From: Incurvaria masculella
Taxonomy: Eukaryota > Arthropoda > Insecta > Lepidoptera > Incurvariidae
Direction of reading: 5' to 3'
DNA: 64,000 nt
Assembly: GCA_946894095.1 (NCBI GenBank)
Contig: OX335653.1
Coordinates: 19,225,001-19,289,000, forward strand
Shown: positions 25,001-42,081 of the stretch, piece by piece
Layout: every line of letters begins with the position of its first letter
Numbering within the stretch: position 1 is the first letter of the stretch
Notes under the pieces: model-generated
Told to the model about the DNA's origin: nothing
Database searches by the model: none
What the model saw: the letters and a program-made list of their open reading frames with translations, nothing else
Translations under genes and position numbers: made by a program

Positions 25001-25159
25001 AATGTAAGTGAGAAGTTGCAAAGAGAAAGGCACATAGGCAGAGGCTGCTCTTTCAGCACCATTACCACTTTTTTTATATTTATTTCACCATCATTTAAGA
25101 GGTACTGATGAATTAACATGCTTTGAAAATTCTGAGAGACAGTAATATTTTCAACAGCC
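22084..25159. other. No gene seen; probable 5' regions of the two flanking genes
   Basis: Between the coiled-coil gene (minus) and MZT1 (plus). The leader exon of the coiled-coil gene should lie here or just below, but I could not place it. A 119-codon frame at 22140-22499 has no recognisable domain. Confidence 0.4.
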
Positions 25160-25375
25160 ATGACATCGGAGAAGAGCGTCCAAATCAGCCAGGCGCGCGA
25201 AAGCTTTCAGATGCTCAGCCGGATATCACAGTTGCTGGGCACGGGCCTCGACCCCGAGAGCCTGACGCTGTGCATCCGGCTGTGTGAGCTCGGCGTGAAC
25301 CCTGAGTCGCTGGCGTACGTCATCAAAGAAGTGAGGAAGATGGCCGTAGAAGAGTCGCAACCAAAAAAAGAATGA
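25160..25375 (+). CDS. Mitotic-spindle organizing protein 1 (MZT1)
   Basis: A single-exon 71-residue protein. MZT1 (MOZART1) binds the N-termini of gamma-tubulin complex proteins and helps recruit and activate the gamma-tubulin ring complex at centrosomes. The sequence fits the family along its length: the helical ISQLLGTGLDPESL, then CIRLCELGVNPESLAYV and IKEVRKMA, matching the human '[30 protein letters not shown]' arrangement. Length is usual (70-82 residues). The start is the only Met before the conserved core, and the local GC content rises sharply over the ORF. A poly(A) signal (AATAAA, 25674-25679) lies about 300 bp past the stop. It converges on Tim17. An intronless retrocopy is possible in principle, but the frame is intact. 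Confidence 0.93.
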   Translation: MTSEKSVQISQARESFQMLSRISQLLGTGLDPESLTLCIRLCELGVNPESLAYVIKEVRKMAVEESQPKKE

Positions 25376-25673
25376 CTTACTCCACTGGGATATTGTTCAC
25401 TTCGACTTATTGACACTTGAGGGTTATGAATGGCTGAAAAGATATTCAAGTGCACAAAACTCGTTTTACAATTTAATGAAGCTGCTTATACATATAGCAA
25501 AAAAATTTTTGATAGCATCGTGTCAATGTGACAGGGGGCCAGAATGGTTATTAGTTTATTTTTTATTGAACATGTCGATTCTGGCTTTACCCATATTTGT
25601 CTATTCCAGTCCCCATAGTGAATACCGTGTTATTTGAAAGAGTAGTTGCCTCAGAGCTTTGTAGATTTTGAAG

Positions 25674-25679
25674 AATAAA
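25674..25679 (+). terminator. Putative poly(A) signal of MZT1
   Basis: AATAAA about 300 bp downstream of the MZT1 stop. No competing canonical signal was noticed between them. Confidence 0.5.
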
Positions 25680-26802
25680 TTCAGTTTGCCTGCATAGATC
25701 GTCTCACCTCTTTATTCTAGTTGCTTGGTTCCGGAGACCATCAAAAAGTAGATTTCAACTGATCCTCTGGCTGTGTTTTATCAAGTGGCCCATTACAGAC
25801 CAGTTTTTAATACCAAATATCAATGAATGTCCACAAAAGCCATTAAAGTTTTTTGTATTCCATGCCATTTCTAATAGTGTTCACGAAACTTATAATATTA
25901 ATGAAATATGTCATTGTTATTTTATTAAAACAAATTATGATATAAAATTTCTTTTATTCCATTTCTATACCGAAACAGTTCACAGGATTCTGCACCGAAC
26001 TACAGCTCACTCAGGTATGTGGGCAAATAACTATCGGCGCCGCCCGGAGCCAAAGGAACAATAACATGCACCGGACGACTCGTTAGCTGTAATTCGTGCA
26101 ACCAGACCAAGTTACACATGCTAATGGTACATCACATTAAACAGTAGAGACGTTGATGTATGTTTTGATTTAAATGGAATTTTGTGAAGATTTACCTATC
26201 AAAAACCTAAAAATATTTAAATAACTTATTGAAATATTACATTGTTGTAGGGGCAACACCTTATAAACATTAGAACAAAAAAAAGTTTATATTAAAAAAA
26301 ATCTTTCTAATTCCAACCGTCTCTGAAAATGTGTGGAACCTTGATTGAAGGGTAAAATTACAAATTGAATGCTTTCAAATCTTTCAGCACGAAGCACTAT
26401 GTGTCTTTATTCTACAATGATAACCTAGCAATTAGCTGTGAAAATGTCAAGAACACACAAAACAGCGTTTGAACTGAATCTTTGAATTTAAACTTGTTAT
26501 TGAAGAAAGGTGTCTCTTTTATTAATGCAACCATCATCTTGAAACAGTTTTCAGAACATTCCTAGCAATATTTTATTTCAGCAGGAGTTGTGCATAAACA
26601 GAACAGCACGGTGCTCAATTACTATTTGCTAGTCTCTGTGCAACACTAGTTTTGACACAACTGACACAAACAACAGTTTGAGAAAATAAACTTAAAATAT
26701 TTTAACGTTCTAGACAATAATTTGCCTCACTACGGAAACATTCTACTACATTTTAATTTCGATCACTGATAGAGTTAGAACACTATAATCACAACATATG
26801 CC
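25680..26802. other. Convergent intergenic region
   Basis: AT-rich, no gene seen. TTTATT at 26572-26577 (AATAAA on the minus strand) could be the Tim17 poly(A) signal, about 225 bp past its stop. Confidence 0.45.
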
Positions 26803-29118
26803 TCATTGATAAGAGCTGCCCTGTGATGCCTGATTGAGCACGGATGGGTCTTCAAATATAGGTTGCTGAGGTTTGAACTGCTCGGCCGACAGCCGTGTGA
26901 ATATGATGCCGATGCCTTCGATGAGTGCAAGGAGCACCCCTCCCACGAGAGCGCTGCCTGCCATCGCTGGCACACCTGGAAGCAAAAAGACCAACATTTG
27001 TTGGAATGAGTTTGCTACACAAGCTGCCAAGCGACCACTGTAAACTAAAAGAAGATATAACAATCATAAAGTTTTAACAGCTGAGAGCTGAAGTTTATGA
27101 ATTCGTCATGCCTAGGTTGCCCGGAATAATGTTCCTTGACATGATTCGTGACATGGGTCAGGTACCCGTAACCAAATAGCATGGATGTCTGTAGAAGTGA
27201 TGATCTTAGCTCGTGGTGCACTGTCATCTCTGCCTATCCCGCCAGGGAAGTTTGCGTGATGTAATACGACCCTCTTCCACAAATGTAGGATTCATTCTAC
27301 CTGGATTGTCCCTTTTGCTGCATACCTTTTAGGGTTCCGTACCCAAAGGGTAAAAACGGAACCCTATTACTAAGCCTGCGCTGTCCGTCCGTCTGTCACA
27401 GGGCTGTATCTCATCAACCGTAATAGGTAGACAGCTATAATTTTCACAGAGTGTATATTTATTTTGCTGCTATAACAAATAGGTAAATTAAAAAAAATAT
27501 AAAAATTAAATGGGGGTCCCATACAAAAAACGTGATTTTTGTACGATGGTACGGAATCCTTCGTGTGTGAGTCGAACTCGCACTTGGCCGGTTTTTCCAT
27601 CCAGTTGATTGTAGCCATGCTAAACTGAACTATAACAGTTGTATTTAGAGATCACATATCAAAACTTAGTATGAAACTAGCACCGGATTAACCATACAAA
27701 AACGGGTTTAGTCCGGCGTATTAAAGTTAGTCCACCCACTCTGAATAAGGCTGTGAAATACCCAAAATTTACCATTTCTTGCCGCTAAGATGCCACCAGT
27801 AAGGGCTCCGCTCATGATAGAGTTCCAAGGGTCCTCCTTCTTTCGTATGTGAGCGAGCGTGCAGTCGATGGTGGAGAACATGCCACCCCACACCGCGAAG
27901 TTGCCCGCCACTATCGGCGAGCGTTCCTTCACTGCTGCTATGCTCCCCAGCTATACAAATATATATTTTGGTCTATGAAAGCACAGTACACTGTAAAACA
28001 TTTGCAGTAAGAAATGAATGAAGCTATTTGAGGATATTTTCAGGTTTAAAAATATTAAGATTCACAAATCATTAAGAAAGCCTATGAAAGAACAATGGCA
28101 CATATTGTTCAAAATGTCTTGGCTCTGAACAGTAGATGATAGCTTGAAATTACTATATCCATAAAGTCATTATAGGACTTGCATAGTAGGCTTGTAAGCC
28201 TAGTAATCCCTGAATAAACAACTGGAAAAAAATGTCAGTATTGTATTGTATTGTATTGTATTTTGTCAAATTGGTAGACAAGCTACACTCAGACAGGTCA
28301 TTGAATTCAGCTTACAATTTCAGGCATATACCATCATGTGATATTGTCAAAGCTGTGATTATACCAACAGAACTAGTCATATTGTGAATTCACTGGACTT
28401 TTACAGAACATAGTGCAGTGAATGGCATAAAGGCGATTGACAAATAATCCAGTGAAATTATAATTACATTAGAGATATTATAATATCACGGTAATAGATA
28501 AATGAGTCAAAAATAAATGAAGAGGTGGTGGAATGAAGAGGTCATCAATTTTCAAAGACTGGGAACCCTGAGACCTCTTGTCGAGAGCCAAAAATGGCAC
28601 CCCTTATAATTTTTTCTTTTGCAAATATATAACTTACCCAAAGCCGGATATATTATGGAAACAGTGTTCATTTAAAATAAGTTTTTCTACTAAGTACTGC
28701 ACGCGGATGGCTAATATCACACATTCATGAATGTCACACCGTTTCCCCAAGGGGAAGGCAGAGGTGATAGATAAAACATGATTTCAAAATTAAAACTTGC
28801 TTTGCAAATGTTCTGTCAACTCATAATTAGAAAGTTTGATGGATATTTTGTACATTGTGACTTTACAGAAATCAATTCGCCAATGCTTGTGACCTTTGAC
28901 AATTCCATTAAATTTTCACCATTGTAGAAGGTACAGAATTACAGTAACGTGAACAGGAACTAAATGATACTCACAAACTTTCTATTTAATCCAGTGGGAG
29001 CGTTCCGAAAACCCTTGATTGAGTGGAATATGCCCCCACCAATGGCACCCATGATGAATGCACCACCAGAATCGTCCAGAATACGCCATGGGCACGGTTC
29101 TCGGGAATATTCGTCCAT
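26803..29118 (-). CDS. Mitochondrial import inner membrane translocase subunit Tim17
   Basis: Three exons on the minus strand: 28975-29118, 27773-27950, 26803-26975 (phase 0 then phase 1), giving 164 residues. Tim17 is the voltage-sensitive core of the TIM23 complex, which moves presequence proteins across or into the mitochondrial inner membrane. The start [16 protein letters not shown] is the invariant family N-terminus. It is followed by [14 protein letters not shown] (first membrane helix), [35 protein letters not shown] and [20 protein letters not shown], i.e. four hydrophobic segments with GxxxG-type glycines. Cys9 and Cys78 match the pair known to form a disulfide in this family. Length is normal. 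A 'GGCCAAGTGCGAG' repeat and a short 'TTTAGTCCGGCG' repeat sit in the second intron. Downstream it faces MZT1 tail to tail. Confidence 0.97.
27329..27598 (-). repeat. Lepidopteran 'GGCCAAGTGCGAG' repeat, antisense
   Basis: Begins TTTTAGGGTTCCGTACCCAA and ends CGCACTTGGCCGGTTTTT. Lies in Tim17 intron 2, in the same orientation as the gene. Confidence 0.85.
27655..27753 (+). repeat. Short 'TTTAGTCCGGCG' repeat
   Basis: Contains GGATTAACCATACAAAAACG, TTTAGTCCGGCGTATTAAAG and CCCACTCTGAATA. Ends about 20 bp from the 3' end of Tim17 exon 2. Confidence 0.65.
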
Positions 29119-29694
29119 TTTACTGGCTATTAGGTGTTAAACAGTAGATAATCTGAAAAAAGGTGTTCTTGAAATTTGTAGGTATTAAGCTAAACTCAAT
29201 GTTCAGCAAACTTTGAAGAGATGTCATTACTTGATACGGATGTCTTTTGATCGGGGTCAGTTTTATGTACTTGATCTGTAATAAGCAATAATCGTAGGGC
29301 GATGGTTACATACTAGAGATACGAGTATACAAAGTTGTTGTTGCGTTTTGAAAATAGACATAAATCAGATATATCATAAATATTTATGTACTGCAGGCGA
29401 TTGCTGAGCACCATGCATTTTTACAGTGTTTCACAAAAACTGAAAAATATATCACGCAATGCAACATAACCTCAACATTGCATTACAGGCTCTATCCTCC
29501 TAATACGAATAGCACTTACAGCTTAGTACTCTTATCTCGTGCGCCAATTTCTCAGTGATGTTGTTTGTACTTTCTGATATCAACTCGTATTCCAAAAACC
29601 CATTCCTTCAGCACGAAATATTCTCGTAATATTCGCTCACACGACGGCCATTTTTGATTGAATTATTCTTTTTCAGTTTTAATACTCTGTGGAG

Positions 29695-30148
29695 TTGGCA
29701 GCTCTGTTCGGGCTATTGCTCCGCGGAACGGTTCCATTCTGTTCGGTACAGAACAGAACCAGGCGGAACAGCACGGTGCAAGATTGCTCCGACAGCCCGA
29801 ACGCCTAAACCATTTGACATCCATTCCATATGTTTGACGCACAGTTTTACGTATGTGTGACATTTTGGAAGCCCAACCCAACAAACAATTAAAGAAAGAA
29901 GATCATCTGTGAAGACAAATAACGAGCGATCAAACTCGCTGACAGCTGACAGTTTTCATTCCGTTCCGCGATTCAATTTCGCATGATAGAACAGAAAGGA
30001 GTGATTTCAAGCCATTCCGAACAGTTCTATTGTTCAGCGAAAACGGCCGAGGTAGGTACACAGAACTGTCATTTCGTTGGCAAAAACGCTTTTTCTTGCA
30101 CTTTCCTGCTCTGAGTGGCTCAGAGCAAGCAGCCCGAACAGAGCCGGT
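29695..30148 (+). repeat. MITE with GCTCTGTTCGGGCT ends, short form
   Basis: Same family and orientation as 10568-11271, with inverted ends GCTCTGTTCGGGCTATTGC and GCAAGCAGCCCGAACAGAGC. It lacks the ~235 internal bases of the long copy. Located about 580 bp upstream of the Tim17 start. Confidence 0.8.
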
Positions 30149-30149
30149 A

Positions 30150-31100
30150 TTCCATTAATCCATCGCCACCATCTGCCTCGCCAATATTTGCATCGTCAAC
30201 ACATGCATCGCCAATATCTTCATCGCGTATTGAGTGAGGATATGTAAGTAAGTTTGTTAGTTTAGCTGCCCCGCCCCGCCATACGCCTTCGCAACCCCAA
30301 TTATAGTGGTGATTGATCAGCGAGGAGCCCGCAGCTGTATCGTCGTCACCGGTGATGGAAATATTGGCGAAGGAGATGCAGCGCACCTATGGTATTTTTT
30401 ATTATGTATACATTTTTGATGATTTTCTTACCCCAGTAAAACACTGAATGATTGCTACTTCCGACACACAGGGGGGTCAAACTCAAACTGAATCAGACTT
30501 TTGCATTCAGACCAGTTTTGACGCTCCCGCAATCGTATTCTGTGCGACGCAAGTACCACAATTTTCGTGCTCGCCCTGTCGCAATTTGGGCTGTGCTCGG
30601 GCAACGTGCTCTTAGCTATTCGGTGCAAGAAGAAGTAAGAAATACCGTTTTGGCACGGAACGGAATAGCGGTTACGCGGAACCGGAGCAAGATCCAGGTC
30701 CAGCAAATCGTCACCCTCCGCATGATAGTGGGGGTCGGGCGCTACGTCAGAAATGACCTAATCGCCAACGACGCGGCGACGTGCAGATGCCACCGGTTGA
30801 GGAATTCTTGTGAAGCTCGCGCGCCACATATTCGAGCGCGCCTATGCTTCACGACATCCACACCTTACCAATATTGCTCTCCTGCGGCACTGCAGTGCAT
30901 GCCGGCCGAGAATCAGCCCGGGTAATAGAGGATACCCTCAGGTCCGTACCTGCACAAAAATCGTGCAGAACATCCAGACGAGAGCAAGATCTGTCAACTG
31001 TCACTTTGGCGTGGGTTATCAACTCAATGTAGGTGAGTCAAATAGTTCGGAGAAGTCGCTGCGCTCCTACAAGGCGAGTATGTCGAGTTGAATTTTGTAT
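30150..31100. other. Unassigned, relatively GC-rich segment
   Basis: Less AT-rich than its surroundings and open in several frames, including a 157-codon frame at 30452-30925 (+) and frames at 30120-30386 (-) and 30455-30706 (-). None shows a domain I recognise. Possible splice borders can be found, but no coherent gene could be assembled. It may be a transposon or a decayed gene piece. Confidence 0.35.
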
Positions 31101-31555
31101 CGATTGGAAATTAATTGGGTTTTTAACTTTCGCTAATCTTTTTCAGAAAAACAAGCGGTGGAATCGGAGATTTAATATACAACCTGTGATGATTAAAAAG
31201 TTTGATTGATTGATTTAAAATTCTTTAATACGCCACAAAAAAACAATTTACAAAATAAAAGTATAGTGCAATAACAACATAATTGGGGTGCAAAGAAGGG
31301 CTTATCCCTCAAAGAGATTTCTTACAGCCGATCTTTGGGTGTTTGAGATTTTCAATAGGTATATATTCGTAGTTAGTGTTCGTAGTTGGTTATTTTAGGT
31401 TAGGTTGGATTAAGTTTTTTCTCATCCGTCGCGTACGTTGTCTTTTTTTGCTAAATAAAAACCTAATTATACGATTCCAGGTTTTGCTTTATTCACAACA
31501 CATCTATAATACTTTAGATATTAACTCTGAAAGTTTTGAGCGTGTATAACTCGAT

Positions 31556-31797
31556 AAAAACGGCCAAATGCGAATTGAACTCGCACACGAAGGGTTCCGT
31601 ACCATCGCATAAGATTAAACATACAAAAACACGTTTATTTTATGGGAGGAGGGCGTTCGTTTTTATTTGTTTTGAATGATTACTATTTGTTGTTATATCT
31701 GCAATAGGAATACACATTCTGTGAAAACTTAAGCTGTCTACCTAATGTTTCATGAGATACAGCCCGCTGACAGACGAACAGATGGTGGAGGCTTATT
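31556..31797 (+). repeat. Decayed 'GGCCAAGTGCGAG' repeat
   Basis: Retains CTCGCACACGAAGGGTTCCG and TTCATGAGATACAGCCC but has many substitutions and no intact 3' terminus. Confidence 0.6.
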
Positions 31798-32272
31798 GAG
31801 TTAAATCCATTTAAGCCGTTAAACCTTATTTAAATTGCTAAGTGAGATTGATGCAAGGCACTCTAGTGCCTATCAACTACATTTAATAATGTCAGTCGAC
31901 TAGGCTAGGAATTTCAATCCAATGGGGAAGAAAATTGCTTATTTATCTCGACAAGTGGCGTCTAAGCGAGCTCATTTACAAGATCTGTCAAAGTCAAATA
32001 CCATACAAAATAAAACAAAATATATTTTAAAATTGTATGTACTCAACCTACGTTAATAAAATGACTCAATTTTCTCATTATAATTTGTTCACATAACATA
32101 TACTATTTCATTTAAAAAAATTGTGCTGGTTTTTTTTTCATTAAAATTGGTTTGAACACAAACAAAAGTTTTTCTTTTACTCCAAACATTATTCTCACTG
32201 CATCATGGAGTACATCTTGCACCAACAAACTCGTAAATAAAACTTGACTGGAATGACAGGTTTGACGTTTCT

Positions 32273-32405
32273 TAGGTGAGGTCGCTCATGCGACACCTAC
32301 AGTAAGCTCTGAGTTTTCTTTCCCATTGCAACGCTTAAAAAGTTTGAGTGAAATTACTCCACTCAAAATCGTCACGACGAATTGGGTGCTCGGACTGCGG
32401 GCCAT
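32273..32405 (+). repeat. Dispersed repeat shared with 38300 and 53950
   Basis: The first part (GAGGTCGCTCATGCGACACC) matches 38307-38350 in Warts intron 2. The second part (AAGTTTGAGTGAA..CCACTCAAAATCGT..GGGTGCTCGGACTGC) matches 53985-54055. Probably a small MITE family. Confidence 0.55.
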
Positions 32406-33479
32406 TGCGTTCGGGAGTGTCACGGAAATACGCACAGCATTCAATTAAATAATTTGATGTGAAAAGATATCACATGTATAAATAAATAAACATAAAAGAA
32501 TTATTTTATTTAACAAGTTAATACTGATTGTAAATTTACGAAGATTCTGGATTTTCAATAGATAATTTTTTTGTGACTTCTATGAGCACGGTGATTAGTG
32601 AAGTTTGGTGTGGCTACGAACAGACATTGGAATGCGGTAATTGTTCAAGATGGTCGCTGTGTATGGTTGATTTGCCAACTAGCACGTCCCTGCTCTTTGT
32701 TGTGTCTCGAGGTCTACTCGAATCCTCGTGCCGTCAAGTTTCGTGCCTTGCAGTGTGGTCCTACATATTCTGCATTTTGTGTAGTGATGATACCCGAGGT
32801 TACCCCTAAGGTCCCGAGAGTGGTGCGTCTTTGACTCGCCTCCGCTGCCAGGTGAGAACGCGGCCTCCGCTAATGCCCCAACTAGATGCACACTTGATCA
32901 TCGTTGACGTAAGCTGGGTATCGTCTCTGAATTTCGTAGATTTTGAGTGAAAATTCAGGGTTAGATAGAACATCAGGTTGCTTTGAGTGACATCGTATGA
33001 GTTTGACGTTGATCTCAGGGGCTCTGGGGTGTTACATTCAAGAATGATAGCAGAACAGCCCGTTAGCAGATGCTATTGTTCCACGCTAGTAAAATTCTAA
33101 TTGGGTGTTTGTTATTCTTATTTTGGCTTTGCTCATTCTTGGAAATTGTTGCGGTGAAATTATCCTAAGGATGCACTTGCCGAATACCAACTTATAGCTT
33201 AGTAGCGACCTAATAAATGCCATATAAAACAAACTTATCATAAATTAATGAATTCATTTATAATGCATTTATTATTTGAATTATGTACCTATGCCTACGA
33301 AGGAATTGACGCTACAAATTAGTAATTCTGGTGATAGTGACATTTTCCTAGGTAGAGGAAAGTAACACTTCTCATAATTAAACTAGAAATTGTCACATCA
33401 GTTGCATATCATACGACTCAGTTTAATTTTTAATTTCATTAATTTAAACTTTTTGCCAACAAACCAGTGTAATTATAGG

Positions 33480-33665
33480 TATACAGCCGGTGGCGAAATT
33501 GGTAGACGCAATACCCGCGAATGGTATGTTTTGCTGGTTCGGGTCCAGCCTTGCAGTATATTCGTAAAGTAGTTCTTTTTACTGGGCTCTTTCTTCAATT
33601 AATGTGTCCTTGCTTCACGGTCGATTATACATACAGACATGTCACATTCCTTAGTGTAAAAGTGA
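33480..33665 (+). mobile_element. tRNA-like repeat (candidate second SINE family)
   Basis: Contains an A-box-like TGGCGAAATTGG (33491-33502) and a B-box-like GGTTCGGGTCC (33536-33546), 33 bases apart, preceded by GCCGG as in a leucine-type tRNA. The same sequence with the same downstream tail (GTAGTTCTTTTTACTGG, TTGCTTCACGGTCGATTATA) recurs at 50716-50905. No full cloverleaf can be folded by eye, so it is not called a tRNA gene. Confidence 0.6.
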
Positions 33666-34732
33666 TTAGTGACTGACTATCAAACTCTGCTTATTGCTCC
33701 ATAAGTAAGATAATGCTCTCGAAAATAATGGTGAATGTACTAGCATGGATATCGCAAAAGTGTTTGAGTCTGGCACAGGCACTGCTTTCCTAGCTGCCCT
33801 CTTACAGCTTTCCATCCGAGCTGTGTGACTGTATTGCTGATTATCTGCATTCCCGGAACATAACAGTCTTAGTTAACGTTTCTTGCTCTTAAGTCATGTC
33901 AGTGAAAGACAGCGTGGTGTAACCAACCCTTTTTCTACTGCAAATAAAAAGTTTGCTCAACGTGGGCAGGATTAATTGGTGATACCGGCGTAGTGGTACT
34001 CTGGTATACCAGTCACCCTACCGCAAGTCAGACAGAAGTGAAGGAAAATAGGTGGTGTCTCATTAAATGTTCCTACAAATGTGTCTACAGCAGTGTGAAG
34101 CAGACACTGTTCGTTTTAGGGTACAACTCTGCATATTCATCACCACATTGGTATTCTTGGTGTCAACCAGACGTATGACCTGAACTTCGGGCGGCCATAC
34201 CGAGGATATAGCTAAGCTTGCCTCAAAAAGTCCTCAATAGGGTGCACCATTAATTATGAGTACCTGCTTGGCGCCTTGAACTTGATACAGATCTCACCAA
34301 CGACCCCTATGTATCCCAATATTTAGAGACCCACGTACTCCGAAGACATGTAGGCTTTTTTCATTTATTTATTGTCTCAATGACTGAGGATGCTCTTTGG
34401 AGCTGCATAATCATTGTTTTGCAAGTGATTTTGGCAAGTTATGAATTTATAATGTGAGCACTGGGATCTGTGCACTTCAAATAATTAAATATTATTAAAT
34501 AAAATTTCCAATATAATAAATGCATCAAAATGACACTAATGTTTACGGTGATAAAAAACATAGATCATGAGGCAACTACTACTGACTTTGGTATTGTTAG
34601 ACTCAATGTAGTCTTAGCTAGATCGCTTACCGTTGTCCTGTGTGCCTTACGACATAAGTGACTTAAAATATCTTTTGGCCAATTATTTTCAGATATTCTC
34701 AACGCGTTCACACCATCACCTAGACCAGGGAG

Positions 34733-34856
34733 ATGTAGCAACCCCTGAGTCTCGCAGCCGCATCGCCTCGGAACCTCCCCCGAAGGCCGTCGGCGGCGTT
34801 CTCCGCCCGGGCGGGGCGAGGGGGCGGGCACGGCTGTCATGGGCGGCGTGGGGTGA
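34733..34856 (+). promoter_or_regulatory. Two upstream ORFs in the presumed Warts 5' UTR
   Basis: ATGTAG at 34733-34738 is a start codon followed immediately by a stop. ATG at 34839-34841 opens a five-codon frame (MGGVG) closing at TGA, 34854-34856, 15 bases before the Warts start. Both precede the main ATG with no intervening splice site that I can see, so they would be in the leader if transcription starts upstream of 34733. Such elements usually lower translation of the main frame. Confidence 0.5.
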
Positions 34857-34871
34857 TCCGGGGGGGAAGAG

Positions 34872-40009
<5,138 letters not shown>

Positions 40010-40093
40010 CGGACGAGCGTCCCGCGAACTGAGATTAGTCTAGTTTTATACTGAAGTGTGTGTGCCTTCGATTCTCTCTATTAAAACGGTAGA

Positions 40094-40099
40094 AATAAA
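40094..40099 (+). terminator. Putative proximal poly(A) signal of Warts
   Basis: AATAAA about 85 bp past the stop. A distal signal at 40914-40919 looks stronger. Confidence 0.4.
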
Positions 40100-40913
40100 C
40101 ATATTGTTACTGTAACATATTTAATTATCGAACTCTATGGTTAATAATCCCGGTGATAAAATCTTGTAATATTCTAGTGTTGATAAATTAATAAGTATAA
40201 ATTTTTTGTTTTGTGTATTATATGTAGTGGACGGATCGACGGAAGGCAACGAGTATGACGGTGCTTTAAATTTAACATTGGGTGCCTTTAGGCCATTTTC
40301 GCGTCTCATTCAATGTACACTATTTTTGTAACTAGAGAAAATTATTTATGAGGTAAGAACAAGCTTATATGTAATAGTGAAAGATTTTGGAGTACCTATT
40401 GTCTTTATATTTTCATATGTATTTATCGCGTTAGGTGTAGAAGATCAGTTGTTTATATTAGCGTAGGTCTGTGCGTTGCGCCGTGCCTGTATAGAGGAAG
40501 CGTCGTGACGGGTCACCCTTGTTGCATACATGTCCATTCACTTGTTTTTTGTTAGCAAAGTACTCACGCACGAGCTTCAATGTTGTCTAATAGCCCTACT
40601 AAACTATAATAGTAAAGTTTGCATGTCCGTTCTTCCTAAATGTGCCTTCGGAACTTATGAATGTAGAATGGAAACACCTACTTAAAAAAAGGTTTTTTTA
40701 ATTAACAATGAATCATTCTGGAATTGGCCTCGGAGTCGCGTCCGAGTGGAGCGATGTGAAATTTTGCAAATGTAGTGTTGCTTGCCGTCCGCTTCGCTCC
40801 GCTAGGAAGCGACGTGACACGTAATTGAGCAATATAGAACAAATACATGTCATTGTGTTGAGTAAAATTTAATTTATGGTTTTTATTTATATACTTAGGC
40901 TCATATCCGAAAT

Positions 40914-40919
40914 AATAAA
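40914..40919 (+). terminator. Putative distal poly(A) signal of Warts
   Basis: AATAAA followed within 15-35 bp by a GT-rich stretch (CAGTGTATGTGTTGG), the usual layout of a cleavage site. It would give a 3' UTR of roughly 930 bases. Confidence 0.5.
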
Positions 40920-41109
40920 TTGCTGATGGACAGTGTATGTGTTGGATTTTATTGACTACATTGTTGTGTTTTCCCTTGCTTTATCCCAGACCACTCCTCC
41001 CATGTTGTAATCAGACATCAAGGAGCTCCTAACAACGCTGGGTTAGGCTACAAACTGATGTTTCTCATTTTTATGAAACAGGACATAAATGACTAAAACA
41101 AGAATAGTT

Positions 41110-41195
41110 AATATATGCTAATAACACACCTAGTGTCATGATATTAGCCCAACGCACCATATAGAAACAAGGTGCATTCCAGGACCTACCTGATA
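41110..41195 (-). mobile_element. SINE fragment, antisense
   Basis: Contains CTAGTGTCATGATATTAGCC and the CCAACGCACCA/CCAGGACCT blocks of the 15948 family complement. Confidence 0.6.
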
Positions 41196-41575
41196 TTGCA
41201 CATCTTGTTAGTACAACTACTAGTAATGTAGTCCAGACAAATATAATGGGAATAATAATACTTCTAAAAACACAGCGGGCAAAGAAAGACGAAGCCTATT
41301 AGTGCTGTGTTATATATTTTATGGATACATGCACACAGTTATGATATATTTTGTGAATATATCTGCCTTCAAAGGATTATATTGCAGCTTCTGTTATGAG
41401 GGATTTTAATTTTTATCTTATCATTTAAGGAACAGAGAGTAAACTAAGGGTCATTTAAAATCGAATTACGACTAAGGATTGTATAATAAAATAAGTTGTT
41501 TTATTTTGAACTAATCCATGTTTAAGAATCTCGAAATATTAACGTACTGAAATTCTCATGCATCATTTTATTGCA

Positions 41576-42081
41576 TTAAGGTGGGCCTTCCCGCTCAACT
41601 TGCCAAAACGTGGAAAGAAGATCATGCGCATATTTATCAGCTTTATTTGATCAAACTAAATGTCTGATGACCATTGGCATTGCAAAATTGTGTTTAGTAT
41701 CTAAGTTATAAGGTCCGAAAGCTCGAATTTTTCGCGTGTTTTATTCAATAATTTTGGAGGTGGATTACTCAACGATAAAATAAAAACATCTTAAAAATAT
41801 TAGACATTAGACCCAGCTCGTTTCATGAAGATTTGGTTTTTGATTGATTTTTTATTACAGCGGTCGTGATTTACTTTTAGCTTTAAGTCGTTTTGTAATT
41901 AACATTTTCGTAAATCTTACCAAATCAAACTCTGCTCATTGTCTGCTTTGTGGACATGTTGCATCCTCCTCCTCACAGAGCCTGTCATTATCTTTGAAAC
42001 AGAGAAGGTCCCAGAGCGCATGAGAACGGTTTTGTACCGTGCCCGCGAATGAGTTAGTCCCGCCGGGAAGGGCCACCTTAA
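41576..42081 (+). repeat. TTAA-ended MITE, complete copy
   Basis: Begins TTAAGGTGGGCCTTCCCGCT and ends with the inverted match CCGGGAAGGGCCACCTTAA. Terminal inverted repeats of about 17-20 bp flanked by, or including, TTAA on both sides suggest a non-autonomous piggyBac-like element. About 506 bp. A second copy lacking the right end is at 5452-5985. No transposase frame remains. Confidence 0.85.

Larger units (their letters stand above)
31101..34560. other. No gene seen apart from listed repeats
   Basis: AT-rich DNA between Tim17 and Warts. It holds a decayed 'GGCCAAGTGCGAG' repeat, a piece shared with 38300 and 53950, and a tRNA-like repeat. ORFs at 32573-32834 have no recognisable content. 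Confidence 0.4.

Noticed and set aside
30452..30925. 157-codon ORF as a real gene
   Set aside because: No domain, no conserved motif and competing frames on the other strand; kept only as an unassigned segment.
33480..33580. Functional tRNA-Leu gene
   Set aside because: A- and B-box-like words are present, but no complete acceptor stem or cloverleaf could be paired, and the segment recurs with a shared non-tRNA tail, so it is called a repeat.
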